Source: Deltaproteobacteria bacterium (lineage in GTDB: Bacteria > Desulfobacterota > Deferrimicrobia > Deferrimicrobiales > Deferrimicrobiaceae). Taken from it: DNA of 5,450 bases. This document shows, piece after piece, positions 1-5,450 of this stretch. The stretch lies in assembly GCA_025357175.1 (NCBI GenBank), contig JANXPS010000286.1:1-5450 (forward strand). Direction: 5' to 3'. The notes beneath the pieces are model-generated. The model saw only the letters and a program-made list of their open reading frames with translations, did not search any database and had not been told where the DNA came from. The position numbers were made by a program, and so were the translations under genes. How positions within the stretch are numbered: position 1 is the stretch's first letter; every line of letters starts with the position of its first letter.

Positions 1-234
1 GCGCATCGGGATGTACGTGATGTCCGTGCACCAGACCTGGTTCGGCGACGTGATGGCCACCCCGCGAAGCAGGTACGGGTAGATCCTGTGCTCCGGATGA
101 GGCTTGCTGGTGTTCGGCTTCCGATAGATCGCCTCGAGGCCCATCTTGCGCATCAGCCGACTGATTCGCTTCCGGTTGACCTGACGGCCTTCCCGACGAA
201 GCGCCCTCTGCCCGCACAAAACCTGTCCATGCAT
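1..234 (-). pseudogene. IS3-family transposase (OrfB) fragment, 5'-truncated, runs off the left edge
   Basis: Reading the minus strand from 234 down to 1 gives 78 residues that include VNRKRISRLMRKMGLEAIY, the block HPEHRIYPYLLRGV and NQVWCTDITYIPMR. These are hallmarks of the IS3-family OrfB transposase, between the helix-turn-helix-like HTH_21 region and the start of the rve/DDE integrase core. The Asp of TDITY (codon at 22-24) matches the first catalytic acidic residue of the DDE triad. Recognisable similarity begins near position 201 (LRREG). Before it come only about eleven unrelated residues and a stop at 241-243. The N-terminal part of OrfB and all of OrfA, which should lie at higher coordinates, are absent in every minus frame I checked. 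The copy is therefore broken at its 5' end and most likely inactive. Whether the rest of the DDE domain survives lies outside the window. Confidence 0.85.
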
Positions 235-305
235 TTTATGTCAACGATCGAATTTTACCTTCCAACAACGACTATGCGGACAAGACACCGAACCCGGCTG
301 ACCAA

Positions 306-325
306 GGTGTCTGACCTTATTATCG
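306..325 (+). repeat. Isolated copy of the 20-bp GGTGTC repeat
   Basis: GGTGTCTGACCTTATTATCG matches the first tandem copy at 351-370 at 17 of 20 positions. It lies 45 bp from that copy (start to start), in the same orientation. Its first seven bases also pair with AGACACC at 283-289, giving a 7-bp inverted repeat with a 16-base spacer. A detached extra copy near a tandem cluster is a common pattern of protein-binding sites at transposon ends, but this role is inferred. Confidence 0.75.
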
Positions 326-350
326 TGTTGGTAGTCTGGCTCCCTGCCGA

Positions 351-410
351 GGTGTCTGACTTTATTTTCAGGTGTCGAACTTTATTTTCAGGTGTCCGAC
401 TTTATTATCC
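351..410 (+). repeat. Three tandem 20-bp direct repeats
   Basis: Three head-to-tail units begin at 351, 371 and 391. Each has the form GGTGTCnnACTTTATTWTCM. Unit 2 matches unit 1 at 18 of 20 positions, and unit 3 matches unit 1 at 17 of 20. The 20-bp period is close to two turns of B-DNA, so a protein bound to each unit would lie on nearly the same face of the helix. The array ends 39 bp before the last base of the glmS stop codon. Multiple short direct repeats at an end are known for elements with Mu/TnsB-like transposases (IS21 family, Tn7, Tn5053/Tn402). There are no spacers, so this is not a CRISPR array. A regulator-binding array is an alternative, but no gene starts nearby. Confidence 0.85.
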
Positions 411-449
411 AAATACAATTCCACAAATCCTTAAAATGTTCGGCGTGCC

Positions 450-2279
<1,830 letters not shown>

Positions 2280-2283
2280 GAGG

Positions 2284-3717
2284 CTATTCCTCGCTCTTGC
2301 GCTTGGCGGGTTTGGGCGCCTTGAGCCCGGCCTTCGCCAGCAGTTCGGGTTTTTTCTTCGCAACCCAGTTCTCGATATTTTTCTGGGGAGCCCGGGACAG
2401 CGCCAGCGAGAAGGGCGGCACGTCTTTCGTGACCGTCGTTCCCGCCCCGACCAGCGCCCCGTTGCCGACCTTGACCGGCGCCACCAGCTGCGTGTCGCTT
2501 CCGATGAAGACGCCGTCTCCGATCACCGTCCTGTGCTTGGCGGTCCCGTCGTAGTTGCAGGTGATCGTCCCAGCGCCGATGTTCGACCTTTTCCCGATCG
2601 TCGCGTCTCCGATGTATGCCAGGTGGTTCGCTTTCGAGCCGGCTCCGACCTTGCTCTTCTTGACCTCGACGAAATTGCCGATATGTGCCCCTTCGCCGAT
2701 GTCGGCCTCGGGACGCAGGTGCGCGAACGGTCCGATGACCGCCCCCTTGGCGACGCGGGCACCGGAGAGGATCGAATAGGGCCTGATGTGGACATCGTCG
2801 CCGACCACGCTGTCCTCGATGATGCAGCCCATCTGGATCCGGACCCCTTTTCCGATCCGGGTATTCCCGGTGAGCGTCACCGGCGACTCGATCGTGCTGT
2901 CGATTCCGATCTGCACCTCGGGCTCGATCCAGACGCGTCTCGGGTCGATCAATGTGACGCCCGCGTCCATCAACGCTTCGGTTTTCTTGCCGACGAGCAG
3001 CGCACCGACCTCGGCCAGCTCCCGGCGGGAATTGATGCCTCGAACCTCGTCTGGATCGCCCGCGGGAACGGGCACCACGATCCGCCCCTCCTCGAGAGCC
3101 TGGATCACCGTGTCGGTCAGGTAGAGTTCACGCTGCGCGTTGACGTCGTTCAGGCGCGGAAGGCTGCGGGCGAGAAATGCGCGGTCGAAGGCGTAGCTGC
3201 CGGAGTTGACCTCGGCGATCTTCTTGATGTCGGAAGTGGCGTCCCGTTCCTCGACGATGCGCGAGACGTTGCCGAAACGATCGCGGACGATCCGGCCGTA
3301 GCCGGACGGGTCGGGCAGGATGCCGGTAAGCACCGATGCCGCGGCTTTCCGCTTGCGGCGGGCAGTCAGCAGCGCCTTGATCGTCGCGGGCCGTATCACG
3401 ACCGCGTCTCCGCACAGGACGACGACCTCCTTTATCTTGGACGACAGTTCGGCCAGCCCGCACCGCGCCGCATCGCCGGTCCCCAGCTGCCGGTCCTGGA
3501 TGGCGATCTTCGCCCCGAATTCGGCCGCCGTGTCGACCAGCTTGTCCCGGCCGTGGCCGAGCACGAACACGATCTCGGAAACGCCGGCGGCACGCGCGAT
3601 ATTCGCCACGCGCCACGCCATCGACCGGCCCGCGACCTCGTGCGCCACCTTGGGAAGCGAGGATTTCATTCTTTTGCCGAGCCCTGCTGCAAGAATGACA
3701 ACGCCGACAGTGTCCAT
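2284..3717 (-). CDS. glmU: Bifunctional UDP-N-acetylglucosamine pyrophosphorylase / glucosamine-1-phosphate N-acetyltransferase, GlmU
   Basis: GlmU acetylates glucosamine-1-phosphate with acetyl-CoA and then joins it to UTP, giving UDP-GlcNAc for cell-wall and envelope synthesis. The chosen ATG at 3717 gives 477 residues, near the usual 450-460, and places ILAAGLGKRM at 8-17 as expected. Upstream codons to 4044 belong to the opposite gene's territory. The N-terminal nucleotidyltransferase domain (about 1-230) shows QLGTGDA (77-83), GD (103-104, metal-binding Asp), GYGRI (139-143), IVEERDA (154-160), EVNSG (169-173) and Asn229. A left-handed beta-helix of hexapeptide repeats follows from about 255, with LRPEADIGEGAHIGNFVEVK (334-353), KANHLAYIGD (362-371, His365), CNYDG (387-391) and GSDTQLVAPV (406-415). 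The last 20 or so residues form a lysine- and proline-rich tail. GDAVVI (103-108) replaces the common GDxPLI, and GKRM replaces the more usual GTRM. The gene is probably the first of a two-gene glmUS operon. Confidence 0.97.
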   Translation of the reverse strand: MDTVGVVILAAGLGKRMKSSLPKVAHEVAGRSMAWRVANIARAAGVSEIVFVLGHGRDKLVDTAAEFGAKIAIQDRQLGTGDAARCGLAELSSKIKEVVVLCGDAVVIRPATIKALLTARRKRKAAASVLTGILPDPSGYGRIVRDRFGNVSRIVEERDATSDIKKIAEVNSGSYAFDRAFLARSLPRLNDVNAQRELYLTDTVIQALEEGRIVVPVPAGDPDEVRGINSRRELAEVGALLVGKKTEALMDAGVTLIDPRRVWIEPEVQIGIDSTIESPVTLTGNTRIGKGVRIQMGCIIEDSVVGDDVHIRPYSILSGARVAKGAVIGPFAHLRPEADIGEGAHIGNFVEVKKSKVGAGSKANHLAYIGDATIGKRSNIGAGTITCNYDGTAKHRTVIGDGVFIGSDTQLVAPVKVGNGALVGAGTTVTKDVPPFSLALSRAPQKNIENWVAKKKPELLAKAGLKAPKPAKRKSEE

Positions 3718-3747
3718 CGACAAAGATCCCTTTCCGAATGCTAGAAT
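3717..3747 (+). promoter_or_regulatory. Candidate promoter for the 3817 gene
   Basis: TCGACA (3717-3722) resembles a -35 box and TAGAAT (3742-3747) resembles a -10 box. A TG one base before the latter (3739-3740) makes an extended -10. The 19-base spacer is longer than ideal, so the extended -10 would carry most of the signal. It points toward the plus-strand gene and overlaps the glmU start codon. The minus strand offers only TATCAT (3746-3751) without a good -35, so the promoter for glmUS remains unclear. This is a by-eye match only. Confidence 0.35.
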
Positions 3748-3752
3748 GATAG

Positions 3753-3765
3753 CCCCGCGCCGGGG
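3753..3765. repeat. Small GC inverted repeat CCCCG-CGC-CGGGG
   Basis: A 5-bp perfect inverted repeat with a 3-base loop lies in the divergent region between glmU and the plus-strand gene, just downstream of the candidate -10 box. It could be an operator half-site pair or a chance product of GC-rich DNA. No T-run follows on either strand, so it is not an intrinsic terminator. Confidence 0.35.
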
Positions 3766-3787
3766 GCGGTGTGCCGTCCTACATCCT

Positions 3788-3803
3788 AACCGGTTTGCCG
3801 GTT
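3788..3803 (+). promoter_or_regulatory. Inverted repeat AACCGG-TTTG-CCGGTT abutting the ribosome-binding site
   Basis: A perfect 6-bp stem with a 4-base loop ends one base before the purine-rich GAAAGGA (3804-3810), which serves as ribosome-binding site for the TTG start at 3817. In the mRNA it would form a hairpin directly against the Shine-Dalgarno sequence; in DNA it is a palindrome that a dimeric regulator could bind. The repeat is seen directly; either role is an inference. Confidence 0.45.
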
Positions 3804-3816
3804 GAAAGGAACCTTC

Positions 3817-4356
3817 TTGCCCGACGACCCCAAAAGCGTGCTGGACGACCTCGATCGCCAATTCGACGATCTGCGGAAGCAGTACGAGCTTTTCTTTTCG
3901 GGAGGACGCAAAACCGATCCTGGACGCGAACGGGCCGGCTACGAGAACACCATCCGCAAGCTCGGGCAACGCACATTGACCAGCACCCAGGACCAGTTCC
4001 GCTTCAATGCGATCCAGGCGCGTTACTACTCCTTCGCCAACCACTGGATCCGCACCCTTCGCGACCTCGAAGAGGGACGGCTGGCACGCGACGCCAGGGG
4101 TGCGCTTTCACGATCCGCTCCGCAGGCCGCAAACCCGATCGACCCGGCGGATCTCGATCAGGCGGCCCGGCGTCTTGCGGAAGCGCGCGTCGAGTGCGGC
4201 CTTCCGGCGGCCAGCATGAGCGATCTCGCCGGGCTGAAGGAAGCGCTTTTGTCGCGGGCCCGGGATATCGCGGCCCGTTCCCAGGGGAACGGCAAGGTCG
4301 AGTTCCGCATCTCGGTCGAAGAGGGAAAGCCGAAGATCCGCGCCATCCTCAAATAA
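3817..4356 (+). CDS. Conserved protein of unknown function, resembling the MXAN_5187 C-terminal-domain type
   Basis: This 179-residue soluble protein has no signal peptide or membrane segment and no catalytic motif that I recognise. I chose the TTG at 3817 because GAAAGGA (3804-3810) sits six bases before it; an in-frame TTG at 3802 would add five residues but lies upstream of that site. Residues 5-26 are heptad-like and probably helical (VLDDLDRQFDDLRKQYELFF). A segment rich in Arg and aromatics follows at 57-88 (QFRFNAIQARYYSFANHWIRT, then LRDLEEGR). Next come a likely flexible Ala/Pro stretch (95-110), a second helical region (111-155) and a short C-terminal beta-like strand pair (VEFRISVEEGKPKIRAIL). 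From memory, the first half resembles deltaproteobacterial proteins labelled as MXAN_5187 C-terminal domain; no function is established that I know of. It diverges from glmU and converges on atpC. Codon use looks like its neighbours, so recent transfer is not suggested. Confidence 0.8.
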   Translation: MPDDPKSVLDDLDRQFDDLRKQYELFFSGGRKTDPGRERAGYENTIRKLGQRTLTSTQDQFRFNAIQARYYSFANHWIRTLRDLEEGRLARDARGALSRSAPQAANPIDPADLDQAARRLAEARVECGLPAASMSDLAGLKEALLSRARDIAARSQGNGKVEFRISVEEGKPKIRAILK

Positions 4357-4390
4357 AAAACGCCCCCCGGACGACAGCCCGGGGGGCGTT
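4351..4390 (-). terminator. Strong rho-independent terminator of the atp operon
   Basis: AACGCCCCCCGG (4359-4370) pairs perfectly with CCGGGGGGCGTT (4379-4390), giving a 12-bp, very GC-rich stem around an 8-base loop. Read on the minus strand, the stem is followed by TTTTTTATTT, the classical U-tract, so it terminates transcripts leaving atpC, whose stop lies 29 bp upstream. Read on the plus strand, only GTT-GATCGTTT follows, a weak U-tract. The same stem may still help end the convergent 3817 gene, whose stop codon overlaps its A-rich side. Confidence 0.9.
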
Positions 4391-4419
4391 GATCGTTTGC
4401 CGAATATCCGGCTATCCCT

Positions 4420-4821
4420 TCAGTCGGCGGCGGCCATGCGAACCATGGCGCGCTGGAGCGCCGCATACGCCTTCTGGTAGGTGTGGTCGTCGAGCGACAG
4501 CTCCTTGACCGCGGTCTCGGCCCGCTCGAACGCCTGTCGGGCGCGTTCGCGGTCGATCTCCTCGGCCCGCTCGGCGACGTCGGCCATGATGACCACCTTT
4601 TCGGGAGTCACCTCCGCGAAACCACCGCCCAGCGCGATCTTGAAGGTTTCGCCTCCGACGCGGTAACTCATGACCCCGATGGACAGGATGGTCAGGAAGT
4701 ATGTGTGCTCGGGAAGCACGCCGAACTCGCCGAGGAACCCCGGGGCAGTGACTTCGTCGACCACTTCCGAGACCATGAGCCGCTCGGGGGTTACCAGTTC
4801 GAAATGGATCGTGGATGCCAT
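4420..4821 (-). CDS. atpC: F1Fo ATP synthase subunit epsilon
   Basis: Epsilon belongs to the central stalk of F1; it couples rotation of the gamma/c-ring rotor to catalysis and can inhibit ATP hydrolysis through its C-terminal helices. The 133 residues fit the family's usual length. The N-terminal beta-sandwich (about 1-85) contains VTPERLM (10-16), the conserved GEFGVLP (31-37), and GGGFAEVTPEKVVIMADVAERAEE (65-88) with the typical Gly-rich turn and VxVxAD-like strand. The C-terminal helical hairpin (about 88-130) is rich in Arg, Glu and Ala. LPEHTYFLT stands where LPGHTPLLT or LPNHTPFLT is more common, which is a mild variation. The start at 4821 has an AGGGGA ribosome-binding site about ten bases upstream. 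It follows atpD after 19 bp and is the last gene before the terminator. Confidence 0.96.
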   Translation of the reverse strand: MASTIHFELVTPERLMVSEVVDEVTAPGFLGEFGVLPEHTYFLTILSIGVMSYRVGGETFKIALGGGFAEVTPEKVVIMADVAERAEEIDRERARQAFERAETAVKELSLDDHTYQKAYAALQRAMVRMAAAD

Positions 4822-4840
4822 CGTTTGTTATCCCCTGTCC

Positions 4841-5450
4841 TCAGACCGCTAGGAGCTTCTTGCCCTTCTCGATCGCTTCCTCGATGGCGCCGACCATGTA
4901 GAACGACTGCTCGGGGAGCTCGTCGTGCTTGCCCTCGACGACTTCCTTAAAGGAGCGGATCGTGTCCTCGAGGCGGACGTACTTGCCCGGGATGCCGGTG
5001 AACTGCTCGGCGACGAAGAACGGCTGCGACAGGAAGCGCTGGATCTTGCGGGCCCGGGAAACGAGAAGCTTGTCGTCTTCGGAAAGCTCGTCCATGCCCA
5101 GGATCGCGATGATGTCCTGGAGATCCTTGTAGCGCTGAAGAACCTTCTGGACCGAACGCGCAACCGCGTAGTGCTCTTCGCCCAGGACCAGCGGCGACAG
5201 GATGCGCGAGGTGGAGTCGAGCGGATCGACCGCGGGGTAGATGCCGAGCTCGGAGATCTGCCGGGAAAGAACGGTCGTGGCGTCAAGGTGCGAGAAGGCG
5301 GTCGCAGGCGCAGGGTCGGTCAAGTCGTCGGCCGGAACGTAGATGGCCTGCACCGACGTGATCGCGCCCTTGTTGGTCGAGGTGATTCGCTCCTGCAACT
5401 GTCCCATCTCGGTCGAGAGCGTCGGCTGGTAACCCACGGCGCTGGGCATG
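4841..5450 (-). CDS. atpD: F1Fo ATP synthase subunit beta, C-terminal part (5' end outside window)
   Basis: Beta carries the catalytic nucleotide sites of F1, the membrane-attached ATP synthase. Only about the last 203 codons of a usual 460-480 are present; the reading frame continues past the right edge, and the Met at 5447-5449 is the internal one of the RMPSAVGYQPTL motif, not the start. Counting from that Met, QAIYVPADDLTDPAPA (34-49) belongs to the catalytic core. YPAVDPLDSTS (71-81) includes the adenine-contacting Tyr and the PROSITE alpha/beta signature. DELSEDD (120-126) is the DELSEED lever that contacts gamma. The C-terminal helical domain ends in KGKKLLAV. The Walker A and B motifs lie outside the window. 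Nothing in the visible part is unusual. atpA and atpG would be expected farther right. Confidence 0.98.
   Translation of the reverse strand, partial: MPSAVGYQPTLSTEMGQLQERITSTNKGAITSVQAIYVPADDLTDPAPATAFSHLDATTVLSRQISELGIYPAVDPLDSTSRILSPLVLGEEHYAVARSVQKVLQRYKDLQDIIAILGMDELSEDDKLLVSRARKIQRFLSQPFFVAEQFTGIPGKYVRLEDTIRSFKEVVEGKHDELPEQSFYMVGAIEEAIEKGKKLLAV

Larger units (their letters stand above)
235..449. other. AT-rich non-coding junction region downstream of glmS, probable mobile-element remnant
   Basis: These roughly 215 bases lie between the transposase fragment and the glmS stop codon and hold no convincing gene. Base composition changes sharply: 361-440 contains 24 G or C in 80 bases (30%), while the neighbouring genes are clearly GC-rich. 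The stretch carries the 20-bp repeats described separately and a short inverted repeat, AGACACC at 283-289 against GGTGTCT at 306-312. I find no GC-rich stem followed by a T-run on the minus strand, so glmS has no obvious intrinsic terminator here. Composition, repeats and the neighbouring broken transposase together suggest inserted DNA that has decayed. Which element it came from cannot be told from the sequence alone. Confidence 0.6.

Noticed and set aside
239..244. Perfect TTGACA on the minus strand, a possible -35 box or hybrid IS promoter driving the transposase fragment
   Set aside because: Seventeen bases downstream there is only TTTTGT, a poor -10; the gene it would drive is truncated.
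283..312. AGACACC/GGTGTCT inverted repeat as the glmS terminator
   Set aside because: The stem is only 7 bp with a 16-base loop, has no T-run after it on the minus strand, and lies more than 130 bp from the stop; it is better explained as an extra inverted copy of the repeat core.
351..410. CRISPR-like array
   Set aside because: The 20-bp units are contiguous without spacers and only three in number.
2280..2283. glmS ribozyme/riboswitch between glmU and glmS
   Set aside because: Only 4 bp separate the two genes, so no structured leader can fit.
2280..2363. Upstream extension of glmS by 28 codons
   Set aside because: It would overlap glmU and place residues before the catalytic Cys2, which must become the free N-terminus.
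3718..4044. Upstream extension of glmU by about 109 codons
   Set aside because: It lies antisense to the 3817 gene, shows no GlmU homology, and would shift the N-terminal LAAG motif far from its normal place.

Overview
The window is a GC-rich bacterial chromosomal segment. It carries the 3' end of an F1Fo ATP synthase operon (atpD, atpC), a small conserved protein of unknown function on the opposite strand, and the amino-sugar pair glmU-glmS. Downstream of glmS lies AT-rich DNA scattered with mobile-element debris. The protein sequences and the atpDC - small conserved gene - glmUS layout suggest a deltaproteobacterium of the Geobacter/Desulfuromonas/Myxococcus kind (Desulfobacterota or Myxococcota in the newer taxonomy). 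This is an inference from protein character, not a database result.

Layout from left to right. Positions 1-234 (minus strand) hold a fragment of an IS3-family OrfB transposase that has lost its N-terminal part and runs off the left edge. Positions 235-449 are non-coding and AT-rich. They contain three head-to-tail 20-bp repeats (351-410), a fourth copy at 306-325, and no clear terminator for glmS. glmS (450-2279) and glmU (2284-3717) are both on the minus strand, separated by 4 bp, and glmU comes first in the transcript. A short divergent intergenic region (3718-3816) carries a candidate promoter for the plus-strand gene and two small inverted repeats. The uncharacterised 179-residue protein is encoded at 3817-4356 (plus). 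It converges on atpC; between the two lies a strong intrinsic terminator (4351-4390) whose T-tract serves the minus strand, so it ends the atp operon. atpC (4420-4821) and the 3' part of atpD (4841-5450, cut by the window edge) follow on the minus strand.

GlmS makes glucosamine-6-phosphate from fructose-6-phosphate and glutamine. GlmU acetylates glucosamine-1-phosphate and couples it to UTP, giving UDP-GlcNAc for peptidoglycan and lipopolysaccharide. The mutase GlmM that links the two steps is not in the window. The order atpD-atpC-glmU-glmS is the same as in Escherichia coli, except that here an opposed gene and a terminator separate the ATP synthase genes from the glm pair.

The part most worth a second look is the DNA just beyond the 3' end of glmS. 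The last 18 codons of glmS are the classical Tn7 target (attTn7), and the tandem repeats sit in the place and style expected of a transposon end with several transposase-binding sites. The sequence does not prove a Tn7-like element; an ordinary insertion-sequence end is equally possible. I saw no complete new defence or mobile system within these 5450 bases.
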